Positions 48,230 through 62,000 are shown, counted from the stretch's first letter. The stretch: 64,000 nt of DNA from Karalla daura (GCA_029224185.1 CM055199.1:11458438-11522437), one strand, 5' to 3'. Translations and numbers: made by a program. The notes: generated by a model not told the origin, from the sequence alone.

Positions 48230-51200
48230 CCGCCGCGTGCAAACCGCTGCACACGACCGAGTGGCGTGCAGACGATACTGGTGTGCACCCATCCATAAGC
48301 ACACAGCATCTACATAGATATATACATCACCCTGGCATATTTACACACTCTATAAAATATGGCATAAACAGTGACTCCTCGCACAGCCGTGTGAGAACGG
48401 AACCATGTTCTGAATTACGGAGCCACTTGGATGTTTTATCAATGTGTGTTTAAATTGATGTAGTATCGTGGCGTATTATATTTATGGAACCGTGTTAAGG
48501 CTGCATGCTAGATACGGCTTTCCTCAGCAGAACTTTATTTCTCCTTTCTTTAAACAACAAATAGGCAAAGTCAGGCAGCGGAAGTAATGGGTGGTTGGCT
48601 CAGGAATTCATTATGGCAATTCTCCAACCCCCTGTGTAGCCAAGGGGCACCTTTTTTAATGCAGCAGTGGTAGGAAAGTGTTGTTGCAATACGGGCCCTA
48701 GCCCCAAACCCAAGTCATTATTTATGAATTAATTTGCGCAGTCATTCAGTCGCAGGCCACATCTTTTATACATGCAAGCGGGTCGTGTCCTGAAGCTCTG
48801 TGGGCTCTAGACTGCAGACTTTGTGCCACGCCAAGCTGCCCTCCACTCTGAATGGGAAGGGAAAAACACTCAGGTCCAGCCAGACTGGCCTCATTAGACA
48901 TTCATTACTCACCAGCCAATAGGAGAGCGGTCCAGGAGAAGATGTGACTCCTTTTACATTTGTCATGGATGCTCTAATCATCCCTCGCTGCTGAGAAGAA
49001 GACAGAGAGGAAACAGCACAGCGAAAAAATAAAGGGCAGAAAAAATGTTGTCTAGCAAAGCAAGCAAAGGCAGTAATTGACCGTCTTAGTCAATAACAAT
49101 GTGAGAGAGGGTTTGTCAGTGAGAAAAACACAGCCAGTTATATATAGCCCTTCCAGCCCCTCCATGCTCCGGGCTTTCCCAATGAAAATCAGCTGGCCCA
49201 GGGCCAAGGCCTAAGCACCACAGACAGCAGAGGAGCTGGCTCTGCAGGTCCCAGCCCTCCTGGCCTTTTGTTATTTTTTATAATCTTTGTCTGCCAGTCA
49301 TCTGTCAGAGGCAAAAGGGGCTGGAGAGGCAAGAAACGGGAAAAGAAGAAAAAAAAACACTCCCATACAATTCTATTCAGCGGCCGCAGCACCAGGGAGG
49401 CTGGTGTGTGCGAGCACAGAGGAGAGGATTCAGACTCACGCTGCGCTTCAGTGTTGCTGTGCCATCCAAAGCAAAAGACATGATGCTGCAGTCCAGGCTG
49501 TCAGCCGTCCAAGCAGCCAAAACAAACAAAACTCAAACCAACCCGGCTAATGAAGCGAGATGCTTTTCCCAATCACTTAGCGCTCTGGGAGGCGTGTCCA
49601 CAGGCAGATAATGCATCACAGCCAGTCCCGTCCAAGGGCAGTACAGTATATCCAAAATAGCAAGTCGAAGGAGAAACACTTGTCAGGCGTGGTGGGCTGA
49701 AAATCCGGAGTCGGGTTTTACACTGAGAACTGTTTATTCTCTAAAAGGCGACACGGACGGCGTCGAAACTGGTGACACGCTTTCACACTCTGCTTTTTAA
49801 TGCTTTTTCTTTGAACCTTAACATGTCACCCCGATTTCCAGATGGCTGGAGTAATTGTAAACAGTTCGACACATGTCCCAATTTCTCCATGATTCATTCC
49901 CCAAACTTCAAACAGGAAAGTGTGCTGTGATTGCACAGCTTTGATATGAAATATTCATCTAACCTGTGAAGTGTTGTGTTGCCACCTGCCATGTGTCAAC
50001 AGCACGGCATCTATTATTGAAGGCCCGGGTAGAGGTCGGTTTGAGGCCCCCGGAGCTCGGCCCGGCGAGGTGGCCCAGAGCGACATGGTCAGTCTGAGCA
50101 CAGATTACGTCCTGGGAGAAATAAGCAGGACCCGGGACAGGCCGTAGATCAGCGGTGTCAAACCGCCGTTTACGGCACACGACAGATGAAATAGTGAGCC
50201 GCCAGAAAACTTCAACGTGAAAATCATTAGCGGGCTACACGGATGTTGCATAACGCTAAATGAATATCGACCTCGTTGACTTTCTATTCCGAGCAGAAGA
50301 ATTCCCAGATTGGCTGTAAACAATGCTGTCTGTCCCTGGGAGAAAAGTTTGGTATATCCCGACTCCCTTAGCGGCAGTCAATCAGCCAATCATCTGCCCC
50401 GCAGCAGAATGTGTTTCCACCCTGCGGCTGGACAGTTTCCTTATTGAGGCTTTCCCCGGGTCCCACAGGGACACCTTGAGCAGCATCTGTCCTACATGGC
50501 TGCCATCTATCCCTGGTGTCCCACCCCCCTCCCAGCTGACAGAGTCCCACAGGAAGTCTTAGTCATCGCCTCGTGATTTGTTTACAACTTTCCTCGAGAG
50601 CCGAGAGTTTTCTCGCATCACCTCCGACAACCTCGGCCACCACAAATCAAAGGCCCGTTATTCATCCCGCTCCTGTGACGCCACGCCTCAAAATAAATAA
50701 ATATCGGGACGGAGGAGTCTATAAATGGCGAGAGACGCTCAATGTGCAGTGTCAGTGTCACTGAGGCGAATCTGAAAATAAATACGAGTTGTATTATTTA
50801 TACGGCTTTTATTTTTGCAGATAACATCAGAGGAGGTCTGCAGACCTGGTAGTGGCTCTGCTACATGCTGCAGCAGGGAGGCTGCACTCAGCGCCGCTCC
50901 GGGCTAAATACTAACATCCCCGTGCTGGCATGCTCATGCTCCGTGCTGACTCTGATGTGAAGCAGGTGTAACGTTTGCTTATTAGCGCCCAACGCAAAGT
51001 GCAGCCGAGGCTGCATTTCCGATAAGCACCAGTGCCAGCGTGTCGTAAAGATCTCATTTAATTACAGCGCCCATTTGTTTTGGAAGAGAGTGAAAGAAAG
51101 ATGCAAATTATCTCGGCTCATCTCATTTTCCACCACTTATCCGGGTCCGGGTCACAGGGGCAGGAGTCTCAACGGAGAAGCCCAGACGCTGCTCCTCCTC

Positions 51201-53712
51201 CTCCACCACCCCAGGTCATTTCCACCAGCTCCTCCGGGAAAATCCAGAGGCGTTCCCAAGCCAGCCGAGAAACACTAATGTGCTTTCTCCCACACTTTTC
51301 TAGATTATATGACGATGAGATAACGTCTGCATTCGAGGCCGTGCAAGATCATCGATTGAAATTTGATGAGGATGAAACAGAATAAACCTTAGTAGGCTCC
51401 TATATACACACACGCATCCAGGCTGAAGTTGTGTTGCAGGCTTCTGATATTGCATTTCAAGATCCAGTTGCTTGGGGAACGTAATTATTTGAGAAAGCTG
51501 AATATCAACAATCGCTGATGAGATGGAACATCATACATGAAAATATTGTAAGCCGGTTGTGAAAATCTTCCATTTGCCACAATCAATTGGCATTCAGTCA
51601 GGAATCGGGATCAAGAAAAAGCCATTTTCCTTCTAATGACCTCGTTTGCTGATGTAGGTCATATAGAAGCATTGGCACTAAAGTGAGTTTATTATTACAG
51701 TCTGTGAGATTTCTAGCCGGGGGCCGTTGAACGTTTGCGGCAAAACTGCGATCGTTACAGTTGTGTCACTAGCAAAGCAGGGCGATTACCGCGGGGGCAT
51801 ACCAATAGTGTTTATCATTATTTAGACCCCATTGTGATGGGGTTTTTTTTCTTTTTGAAGCCCTCTGGAAGATTGGCAGAGATCCTGAGGGTGACTGCGG
51901 TGACAGCTGAAAAGGCGCTCCGCTGTGCACGTTTTTTTCCTTCCTGACGAGCAAAGTCAGCGGAGGGGCAGGGGTGGTTCACGGCGCTGAAGTGACAGCT
52001 GGAAAACAGCCTTAAAAAAACACTTTTCTAACCTGACAGCAATGTTTTTTTTAACAGGTGCTGTGAAATTAGACTGGCTTGAGCAGAGGGGAATAAACAG
52101 ACAGCTGACATATTGTGTTGACAGCAAGGGGAAAAGAAGCACCTGGAAAACAAAAACACATCCATATCCACTTCCTAAACTTATATCAGTCACATTTAAG
52201 TCTTTTTTTATGCCTCTTTGGAGTAATTGTGAATTTCTAATTTCAACCTCAGAATGCATACTAACCTGGATTTTGGGATCATTTCTTCAGTTTTTTTTCC
52301 AACTAAATGGAAAAGTTTCAACTCTGTGGACATAGTTAAGAGCTTAAAAACCTGTAGCGGCTTCAATATTATACAACAGCCACGGCACAAAACACTGGGA
52401 GAGAACTCTCTGTGTATTTTACTCTGAACTTTGGCCACGGAGCCCACAAATGGCTCTGAGCAAACAGAGGCCCAAGTAGAAAAGAGTCCATTAGTCACTT
52501 TACTGAGTAATTTCACAGGCGCAGCAGCGTCTATGCAAAGTGAGCCAGCGCTAACTTCCATATGCGTCATAACAGAGACAAAATGCAGCAAACAGCGAAA
52601 CCCCAGAGTGACCCAAATTGTGCAGCGGTTGAGTAAAAATTGCATCGTCTCTCACTTGGGAAGTTACACGGTCCCTTCATTGACAAATCATTGACAAATC
52701 ATTGGCAAATTGAACACACGTCGTCCCTCCTCCTGCCAAGCAGTGGGACTGCATCGTGCCGTGTTACGTATTAGCTCGTTCCAGCCTGTAAGGATTCCCT
52801 CTTGGCACAAGAAGCGAAGACGATAAGTGCCGGACTGGACTGGGAATGGCTGTCCGTCAAAGTTGGACTTTGGACAGCCGGGGCTTTCAGAGGGGAGGAG
52901 ACACCGAGCTAAGATGTTGCTCAAGGGTCCTCTGTGGCGATGCAGGCACTGTACAGCGACGAGTGGGACAATGACTGTACTAACTGTATTCAGATCTGTC
53001 TCTCTCCGAGTTACATAAGCCCGGGCAGGGGAGAGCAGCTGAGGGGGTCGGTGCAGAAGCCACAGTACACTGGACAAATATAATAACCACAAAGGCACTG
53101 AGGAGTGCATAAAAAGGGCTGTATTGAATGATACAGCTCTTCACAGGCCAGCAGCAGCAGCAGCAGCAAGGGGGATCATGTGTTGCAGCGTTATTCCACA
53201 ACCGAACGCACTCGTAGACGTGACTGAGTATGGGCGCAACCAGTGTCGAGGGGGCGCATTTCACAGGGGGGTTATGTATCGATGTTATTCCCAAGTTGTT
53301 TTGACAGCCGCACACATACTCATTACTTAGAGGGAAGATTGCATCTAGCAGTCAGCGAAGGTAATTGCCTTATCCCCTGTGTTGCGATGTATCTTTGCCT
53401 CCCGTCTCCTTGCAAAAGTGACCTTTGAACATTGAGCTTATTAGAAAGGATCGCTGAGAGCGGCGTATCCACCCGGCGCGGCGCGTGAAATCAAATCAGC
53501 CGAAAGGTTAACAGTCCAGAAACTCTGTTTAATGACGCGGCCTGTAGCGAATGTCACAGCTCTCCAGTCCAGGAATTTGTCCTCACTTCATGAAAATGTT
53601 TATCGTCCGCAGGAAACCATTACGCAAAGAGGAGAACGGGACGAGTCGCGGGGAGTACGCCATGAGCATCCGTAACAAGAAGGCCATGGGTACGAACAAC
53701 ACTGTGGTATAG
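43475..53712 (+). CDS. prima1: PRIMA1, proline-rich membrane anchor of acetylcholinesterase
   Basis: PRIMA1 anchors tetrameric acetylcholinesterase to neuronal membranes. Four coding exons: 43475-43567, 44346-44487, 47374-47506, 53613-53712, giving 155 residues (human 153). Order of parts: a signal peptide (MLVQDLMPFTL, then a Leu-rich core), a Cys cluster with four cysteines (SC, QC, AC, HC), the proline-rich attachment segment (PPLPPPPPPPPPPRLL) that threads the enzyme tetramer, one membrane span (about residues 98-121, IIVLGTVGCASVVFLLSAII), then the cytoplasmic tail CYKAIKRKPLRKEENGTS ending NNTVV. The phases join cleanly. The reading frame is open upstream to another ATG at 43292, and human homology favours the 43475 start. 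The Cys cluster has about six more residues between its first two cysteines than human. AATAAA lies at 54203 and 54207. Confidence 0.95.
43568..47373 (+). other. PRIMA1 introns 1 and 2
   Basis: Intron 1 (43568-44345) ends in a CT-rich tract (44285-44336) before the acceptor. Intron 2 (44488-47373) contains no recognised gene. Long low-divergence-looking stretches, for example 45770-46060, could be conserved noncoding DNA, but that needs alignment. Confidence 0.5.
44285..44336. repeat. (CT)n microsatellite at the PRIMA1 exon 2 acceptor
   Basis: CT dinucleotide run directly upstream of the acceptor CACCATAAG before exon 2. It probably serves as the polypyrimidine tract. Confidence 0.85.
47974..48000. 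repeat. (GCT)9 trinucleotide repeat
   Basis: Nine GCT units inside PRIMA1 intron 3. The open frames through it are poly-Ala, not genes. Confidence 0.9.
48176..48227. repeat. (CA)26 microsatellite
   Basis: CA dinucleotide run in PRIMA1 intron 3. On the plus strand, which is the transcript sense, it reads CA and not TG. Confidence 0.95.
51112..51270 (+). mobile_element. Fragment of a dispersed fish repeat
   Basis: CCACCACTTATCCGGGTCCG, then GGAGAAGCCCAGACGCTGC, then CCAGCTCCTCCGGG and AGGCGTTCCCAAGCCAGCCG follow the order of a widespread fish repeat that I recall as LINE-associated. It is truncated on both sides. The exact family is not known to me. Confidence 0.5.
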
Positions 53713-54202
53713 ACTGTACTCCTGGCACACGCAGGAAGTGACATCACGATGACTTTTACTTTTCCCCTCCCGCCCTCCGAAACGACAACAACCTCCCCCT
53801 CTCACCCAGAATGCAAGCGGGTTTTACCCGGGGTTCTTGAATAGGTAAACCTTCCCTCTTTGCTTGGCATGTTGCCCGGACTGAAGACACCATTCAGCTC
53901 GAGAGGAGCTGCAGAAAAGATGGAAGGAGAAAAAAAAAAGAAAAGAAATCAAGGCAGAAAGGACGGAGAGAAAAATCCACAAACCCCCATGGTGTTGAAA
54001 GTGGCGCAGCAGGCTGAACATTATGCTCTTAGTAACAGCAAGTGTTGCTGACAGGCTGGTTGGCTGCTGGCTGGAGAGGGACTGTCTGCCAGTCTGCCGC
54101 AGATCCAGACCTCACACACTGTTGACATCTGCAATGGAACAACAGACAATACAGCAGCCCTGCAGTCCCACGGGCGGCCGGACAGGACAGCCCATCACAC
54201 AC

Positions 54203-54212
54203 AATAAATAAA
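54203..54212 (+). terminator. PRIMA1 polyadenylation signals (overlapping pair)
   Basis: AATAAATAAA contains two overlapping AATAAA hexamers about 490 nt after the PRIMA1 stop codon. Confidence 0.55.
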
Positions 54213-55321
54213 GTGCATGCAGTTTTTACAGAGAATGCAACATTTTTTATATTACAGTCCACACATTGTCCATCTTTTGTTCTCCATTTTTTGAGACAGA
54301 TGCTCTGTGAGAGGCATGATGTTACTGTCGGTGCTGGCTCCGAGATGTGGATTCATCTGACTATGCAATTTAAAGAAATCCATATAAAAGAGAGAGGAGC
54401 AGCGACGCCGACATGGGACGTTCTGGTTATTTTACCATGCCAAAAATGCCGCCGAAGACTTGAGGCTCAATGTAATATACTTCAGTCACTCATTGATTTA
54501 TTTGCTCTATTTATTTACTTATCTACCTTTGAATTTATTTTTCTACTTAAAAGGGAAAAAAAACTGTCTCGTACGTTACTCACATCTTTACAAATCTTGA
54601 ACATCCTCGTCACTTTGTTTTATTTCTCGATAGCTCTGTTTTCTAAGTGAATAATTTATAAACCATATAATTCATTTGTGATGCTCCAATGCTTTAAGCC
54701 TGCTGTCAGTTTGTTGAGACACTGGTGCAGAAAACACGCTTGCTCTGCAAAGAGTTTTTTGGTATCAGTTGTTTTGTCTCTGGGTGTTTGATATGCTTTT
54801 CTCTTGTTTCCCCGAGACTCCAGCTAAAGAACCAGGCGTCTCTAACGATGTGCTATGTGAATGTGTCATTTCCAAACATGATTTCTGTGCTGCATCACAT
54901 GCCAGCCCCTATTTTCAGTTTAAGTGAATGGAGGCCCCCCCCCGCCCTTACATACACACACAAGCACACCACCCACACGCACACACACCAAAAAAAGGTA
55001 AATCACATTTGATTAAACAAGTCTCGGGGTCAGCCAGATGCCTTCAGCCATGTTTTGTTTGGATTCGACAATCTTCAGTTTTCAATCCGTCATGACGGGC
55101 TTAACCCATCACTATAGAAACAGGGGACATGAGCCCAGGGCTGACCTTGTGACTGGTGAGAGACAGGAGACTTAGCCAATAGCCAGAGATCAGGTTGCAC
55201 AGAGGACGGCCTCAGCAGGGATGTGTGTGACTCAGTGCTGTCACAGACGTCCTACACATCCCCACTGGAAAAACACAACCGAGCTGAACTGGAGCATCAC
55301 TCAACGCTGCTCTGCTCTGCT

Positions 55322-55440
55322 GTTTTCTTCTTTTTTTCTTTTCTTTCTTTCTTTCTTTTTTTAAATTTAATCTGTGTGTGTCTGTGTGCGTGCATGCATG
55401 TGTGAGTGCGTGTGTGTGTGCGTGTGTGTGCGCGTGTGAG
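55322..55440. repeat. TTTC-rich then TG-rich low-complexity tract
   Basis: A TTTC/T run (about 55322-55370) is followed by a TG-rich tract to about 55440. Confidence 0.8.
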
Positions 55441-57311
55441 CGTGCCTGTCTGTCTGTGAGTGTGCATGCTGATGAGTGTACTCAGTGAGAGTGGGCTGTG
55501 CTCTGTGGCTGTCAGTTAAGTATAGATATTGGCTAAAAACTGTGGAAATTTGGAAAAACACATGCTTGCATCGAAACATGCACAGGTTATTAGCTAACAG
55601 TATACCCCACCATGTACCTATACGAGAGAAATGATGGATGCATGAATGTAAATATTGATATTTAAATATCTGCCTTCTGGACTGTTAATTAATGTACAGT
55701 GTAACAGAACATATGTTTATACATAGTAAAACTGAAACAATGTGCTACCATTTAGAATTATGTCAATGTTGTCATGTTGATGGAGCAAGCCATTAATGTA
55801 TATATGGCAATCAATAGTACATACACAATTTATGCATTATACCAAACGGATAGAAAGATGTGCATAGGTTGATTTCATTGCTGAGTTTTTCAGTTGTAAA
55901 TAAAACTGTACATAACAACAGAGCCACAGTCTATTGTGTCTAAAGAGATATGTGCAGAGGTCTGTTGTTGTGCCGAGGCAGACACACTGGCCCGTACGAG
56001 GCAGAGGTGATAAAAGTGAGACTGTTATATTTAGCCTGTGCCCATCCTGTCTGCGTTGTGCCGTTCGTGTCTTGGGCAGAGCTGTGCTGGCCGTGTCTCC
56101 TGGGCCCCCCGCAGTGGAGGACATGTTCTCAGTCTGTCTCACACAGTGCATCTTTAATGAACTGCGATTATCAAGCGTATTCGACTCCGTGGGGCTTAAT
56201 GACGCAAATCTGGGAAGTTATAGGTTGCATATTGTGCCGGCGCGGGGCTCTATCAATAATAATGTGGCAAAAGCAATCATGGGTGCTCGCGTGCAGAGGA
56301 TTTTTGCATCTGATGCAAGAAGTTGTTATTGCAAAGCTGGGGATTCAAAAGGAAGCTTAAGACTGATAACATTTCTCCTCTTCCATCAAATAAATCTGGC
56401 CTTTTCCTATCTCTGTTTTAATTTGTGACATCATACATTAAGTGTGGGTAATGGTGTGAAACAAACAAAGGAGACAAACCTGTACTATACAGGCTGATGC
56501 AGAGGTGCACTGAAGAGGAATGTCAATGAATTACAATGTGAATGAGGGACCGTAGAGCACTTCGCCTTCCCTGCTTTCGATGTGCCACTTGATGGTAATG
56601 CCAATGGACACTCTGAGCAATTTAAACATTCATGCATTGTCCAGCCTGGGCACTGTGGATTTCACTGTAATAAAAGCAATGTGACAGCACTAGGCGGAGG
56701 GACCAGGGATTGTCACTGTCTCAACAAGCTTTACGAGGCTTTCAGAAGGTATTTCTATAGAGCGAGTGCTCGCTGGAACACCGACTCTTAAGTATCTGGG
56801 TTCTTGAAATTGTTTCTGCACTAAACTTCTTGTTATTTTGATCTGCTGCAGCAGGTACGAGACAACCCCTCTCAACCTGCTCTCTAATCAAGGAATGTCA
56901 ACGATGCATGCACCTGGTGATGCTCAGCGCTGGTGCATGACTATATTATGTGTGTGTGTGTATGTATGAGAGCTTGCACAGTCCTTTCAAAGCTGACCTT
57001 CACAATCTTTGAGGACCCACTCACACCCTCTCTGCCTGAGAGGCCTTTGGTCAGCGTTAATTACCCTCAGTACCTCCAGCTGCCTGCTCATCAGGTCAGC
57101 GCTCCCATATGGTCCTCCAGGAGGCAGCAGGCAGGCGGGCAGGGGCGGGGAGAGCTCTGGATACCTGTGGGACACTGATTACATAAGCTGCTGCTAATGA
57201 GAGAGCTTCTTTCGGAAAAGGGCTGCGAGTTCAAACGATCACAACGGTGGCAGTGGCTGACAGATGCAACCCCAGAGCAAGAGGGACTTGATTAAACATA
57301 CACATGCACAT

Positions 57312-57312
<1 letters not shown>

Positions 57313-57350
<38 letters not shown>
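57313..57350. repeat. (CA)19 microsatellite
   Basis: CA run in the PRIMA1-UNC79 interval, with further imperfect CA copies on both sides. Confidence 0.95.
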
Positions 57351-57357
<7 letters not shown>

Positions 57358-57712
57358 AAGCGCACATGCAGGGATATACACACACACACATAAACACCTG
57401 CATCCGTCATCACTTTAATACACACTCAGACACACAGCAGGAGAGGTGCTCTTTGATGAGCCAAGACTAGAGGTTGATGAGAAGGGGCACTGCAGCCTGA
57501 TTCAGCTAACTTGGGGTCACCAGGGAGTGTGTTTGTGTGTGTGTGTGTATATGTGTGCGTGGGTGTGTGAGACTGTATTATTTGTCTGTCCATTACTCAC
57601 ATTGTGTGATGTTGTCATATCAATATACTAGTGACTCATTTGCAACTGTCAACCTCTCACACAGCTTTAACACTTGCAGTCACAAAACATTTACAAAGAT
57701 GCATATGTATGA

Positions 57713-57735
57713 TTATATGTATGTATGTATGTATG

Positions 57736-57790
<55 letters not shown>
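57713..57790. repeat. Compound (TATG)n(TA)n microsatellite
   Basis: About six TATG units run into about 25 TA units. Perfect TA repeats of this length can extrude as cruciforms. Confidence 0.95.
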
Positions 57791-57792
<2 letters not shown>

Positions 57793-58179
57793 TGTATATA
57801 TGTGTATGCAAATCAAATTAGGCTTATTTTTGTCCATTAAACTAATTTCTACTTGCAGAATACATTTATATCATCAGATCTAATTAATCTTAAGGTTTGA
57901 TAATGAAATCCTTGCAGCAGTGAAGATCAAAACAAAGATTAATGTGCTGTTCGGCTTTCTAGCCCTGCTGTCATGTCATCTGTTATTCTCAGACAAGAGC
58001 CTCGTGGTAATGCGGTTAGACCTCACAACAATGCTTAATCACAACAAACCACATTAGGCCAAAGGTAATTGTGTTTGCTTGGTATACGCGTGTTCCAATC
58101 TGTTTTTCGCTGCTGCCAATGAAGAGGTGGATGGAGAAGTAGCAAGGAGGTGGGAGTGGTGGTGGTGTGGTGTGTGTGT

Positions 58180-58207
58180 GGGGGGGGGGGGGGGGGGGGG
58201 GGGGGGG
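58180..58207. repeat. Homopolymer (G)28
   Basis: Twenty-eight consecutive G on the plus strand, preceded by GTGGTG and TG repeats. It could form stacked G-quadruplexes, and its length is prone to sequencing error. Confidence 0.9.
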
Positions 58208-58622
58208 TTTCCACTTTGGGGAGGGGAGGGGGGCACAACCGAAATAGTCTTGTTTACCTCCAGTGTCTGGCTCCACCTTATCGAGTTACAAAGCCGCTGC
58301 TGCGACTCAGATTGGCCCTCTGATCGATCTGAGCTCTGATGGCGAGAGGCAACGTGACTGACAGTCTGACAAGGATCTCGGGCGGGAGCTGAGTAATGCA
58401 TGTCATGTCATTTTCCCGGAGACACCTGAGGTTCAGTTTCTCGTCCAGGAGAGTAAACAACGGAGCTGATTTTATCGCTCCGCCATCTGCATTATGGTAA
58501 ACTGGACATTTTCCACGTCGGTGGGGGAGGCAAAGGGCAGTAAATGTCACATTTGAATTTTGAAGGTGTCGGCCATTCATATGAAATAACAGAGCGTCTC
58601 AACGTTTAGAAAAACTCGTACT

Positions 58623-58628
58623 TTTATT
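58623..58628 (-). terminator. Candidate UNC79 polyadenylation signal
   Basis: TTTATT on the plus strand reads AATAAA for UNC79, about 440 nt downstream of its stop codon. Confidence 0.45.
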
Positions 58629-59065
58629 ATCTGGCTTGCAACCAAGCAACTTAAAAAGTGATAGAATATGAATGTCACAGGGTGAGCATATCTAAGATTT
58701 AACAAGCACTTGCCCTCAGACCCTCACTATTACTAACACGGGTCTATAGAAATTCTCGTAGTCATCTACCAACTCTTCGGATCTGTTGAATACAACAGTT
58801 AGGCACCTGATACAATTATCCCACACACGCCTGTCAGACTTTAACTATCAGCTCCACTGCTAGTTCTTTAAAATAGCATAGATTCATTGTACATATACAG
58901 GTTTTACACTAAAAGTGCTGATTCAGACCCAGTGAATCCCACACAGCATCAGGTTATGCAAGAGTCCCTTTCTTTTTTTTTCTTTTTTGGTTGAGGGGGT
59001 TCAGCCGGAGAGGGTGCACACAGGTCTGAGGACCCGGAGTGGACCTGAGGTGAGCGCAGAGCAGG

Positions 59066-62000
59066 TCACATTGGATAGAACTGTGAAGCAGCCTCGGACG
59101 ACTGGATCTCCACCTGCGCCATCTTGAACTGGGTGCACTGCAGCCATTTGCGCAGGGCGAACGGAGGAGTCCCGGACGTCTGGCCCTGCAGACACTGGTG
59201 GTTCACCCGGTTCTGGATGGCCTGGAGGCGCAGCTGCAGCCCCGCAGACAAGTGCTGGTGGGGAAACACAGGGAAGGAGGGAGACGTGTTAGTTTGAAAT
59301 CGTCTCAAGACAGCAATTTGCAACGCGTTATTAATCTGTGCCAACGCAGCCTTACCTTAAGGTTCGACTGAATCATGGGCAGCCACATAGGAATAAGCTG
59401 CAGGAAGGAAAGAAAAAGTCTTAGTGCTGGGCTGGTGATATAATAACCATGTGGGAAAATGTTTATGTTAAAGCAGACCTTGACAAAAATGGTTGAATTG
59501 CACTCCTGCAGAGCCTCCATCAAACTAATGACATGTAGACACACCATCTCAACCATCTGAGGGAAAGAAAAACAGCTTCAGAACTGAGATTTTTTTCCGC
59601 CTGACATAGATACAATTTCCAAACATTGTATGAAGCATGGGATAAATCCAGAGGTTGAAACTGAACCAGGCTATACGTATTTCACATTTGAGCAAGCACA
59701 CCACATCTCCAGGTCCGCCCCCCCCACACCTCCTCTTTCCCATTGTGGCTCGTATCAAGAAATCCCCAGTGGGGCGGGGAGGAGGCAGAGCACTCACCAC
59801 TTTGTTGTGGGCCATGAGCTGCAGGATGCTAGGTGTAACCCGACTCCAGAACTCCAGGCCGGTGAGGATGGCACTGGAGGAAAACTCTGTCTGGTTCTGG
59901 TTGAGCAGGGACGGAGCGGCGGCCGCCTGCTCGCAGTAGATGGTCCACAGCTGGGCGAACATGAAGGCGTGGAACAGGGAGCACATGTGCAGCACTGACG
60001 TCTGCGGACAGAGATCAAGAGCAAAGCGGAGAAGGTGGTCACAGATTGGATTAACGAGACCTGGGCGGGGCCGTTTTTGAAGGGACGCGCTCCCTGCCAG
60101 ACCTTTGACTGTTCCGGGAAGCCAATGAGGATGACGATGAGATGATCTGCGATGTGGGAGCCGGCGTCAAGGGGGATGGGCATGCAGGAGGTGGAGCCCT
60201 GGTGCAGGGCGCAGTGTGTCAGGGAGCCCAAAAGCAGCCAGGACAGCTGGCGAATGTGAGACACACACTCGATGAACTCTTTGGGTCTGCAGGGGAAGAA
60301 AACAACACGTGAGATTCTGTGAGATTCACACATGTAACACAGGTTTCTCAAAAATACTTTCCACTCCTACAGTGGAAATTGTGGATTATCTTGACCAACA
60401 CTGGTTCTGCTGCAGAGATCTTGTGTGTGCAACTTCTAAAAGTTATTCCCCAACAAAAGCAATTCCTCCCTCCATTGTGCATCTCCCAGTCCGGTGGAAA
60501 AAAAAAGCTGGATGTCACTCGAGACGGGTGAGGATGGAGCAGGTGAGGTGACCCTTGATGTCACTGAATCATTCAAGGCGTCTGTGGTTTTGTCATTCTT
60601 ACCCTTGTTGCATGGTGGATGGTGGATGATAAAGCCAGGGCAGATAACGGACCACGGCTTTGTTATCGCGGTGATTGCCTTTGCTGATTTCCATGGCGGC
60701 CACTTGGGCCAAGCCCACCTTCAGGTTGCCGCCAAAGGTGTCCTCGTGCAGCGGCTGACAGCACGCCTTCATATGGCTCTGGGTAGCAGACGTGCAATAA
60801 CCAGATAAGCTTTAACAATGGGCAGAACCTGACACGGTGGCGCTTCTACAAAGACGCAGACTCACTTTAAGTTTGGTTAGCGTGTGCATATCAGCGATGA
60901 AGTCCAGGAGCTCGCTTATGTATTGTCTCATGCATTCCATGGCTGCTGTTGTGCACTGTCGGGAGCAGAGAGCGTTTATTCTTTAGGAGGAATCACAGCG
61001 GGGCGTATCTTTGTTTCCTGCTGCTTTATGGGGCTGATTCTAATAAGATCCGAGCACACAAGGACTAAAGTCTTACCCCCGGCAGCGTCGCGATCATGTG
61101 CTTTTGGATGATGGTGGATTCTGCGAGCCGAGTGCCGATATCTGCACAAACAAACTGAGGGAATCCACGGTTATTGGGGGCAACAAAACACCAAGGTTTG
61201 TTTGTCTCGTGCAAAGAGGAGTGCATGAGAGACACTGTGTTTTTACCTGGACCAGCAGTAACAAGTTTGTGTCCGGCAGGGGAGACTTGAACTTGAGAGC
61301 CTGCAGGAGCTCTAACACCACAATGCGGGACATGTAGAACTTATCTCTCTCCTGGACGCGAGGAGATAGAGAGAGAGTGGAGTAAATGTACTGATGCAGC
61401 AAGACTGCCTTTTTCTATTATCACTCTCCCTTACTCATGCTGCGCGGGGAGCATAAACTCTGTAGTCTGAATAGAGGGGGAAGGACAGGCAGCGAGAGGG
61501 GAGGGAGGGGAGGCAGGGAGACGGAGAATAGACAGAGAATAGTGAAGCTGAGGAGTAGATTTAGGCCAGTCCAGATCTCTCCTCCCAGAGTCCCAGGCAG
61601 CTCAGATGAGGCTGTCAGGCTGCCTTCTCCCTCCCCGAGGACAGGCTGCTCTCTTTGTTCATCCCTTCCACACAAAGCCCAGCTGCCTGTTTACAAACCA
61701 CACTGTCATCTTCTGGCTTCCACTTTGCCTCTCTATGCAGTCATGTTTGCTTATGTTAGGCGCCGGCACATGCTCCTCGCCTCTCACAGAGCGGCGAGCT
61801 GCCTCTGACATTTCTCGCCGCGCGCCCCGCTAATGCGCATACCTGTCCGCGGCGCTCTCGTAATTAAAAGTTAATGGAGCACGTCCGTTCGGTAAATAGC
61901 AAATCATAGGCCTCTGCTTAAGCCGGAGGGGTCTGTCGCATATGCCGTATAGCGTGGCGCCGTGACAAATGGCGCGTGGTGTGGCAAAGTTTAGTGGCTG

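Larger units (their letters stand above)
47507..53612 (+). other. PRIMA1 intron 3
   Basis: A 6.1 kb intron between the membrane-span exon and the tail exon. It contains (GCT)9, a (CA)26 microsatellite, a dispersed repeat at 51112-51270 and a (CAG)n run near 53152-53168. No coding exon is seen in it. Confidence 0.6.
53713..59065. other. PRIMA1-UNC79 convergent interval with both 3' UTRs
   Basis: PRIMA1 polyadenylation signals lie at 54203-54212. TTTATT at 58623-58628 is a candidate UNC79 signal about 440 nt after its stop. The middle holds microsatellites (55322-55440, 57313-57350, 57713-57790, 58180-58207) and no recognised gene. Confidence 0.5.

Noticed and set aside
48121..48453. Possible gene with His-Thr repeats
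   Set aside because: It is the translation of the (CA)26 microsatellite in a PRIMA1 intron.
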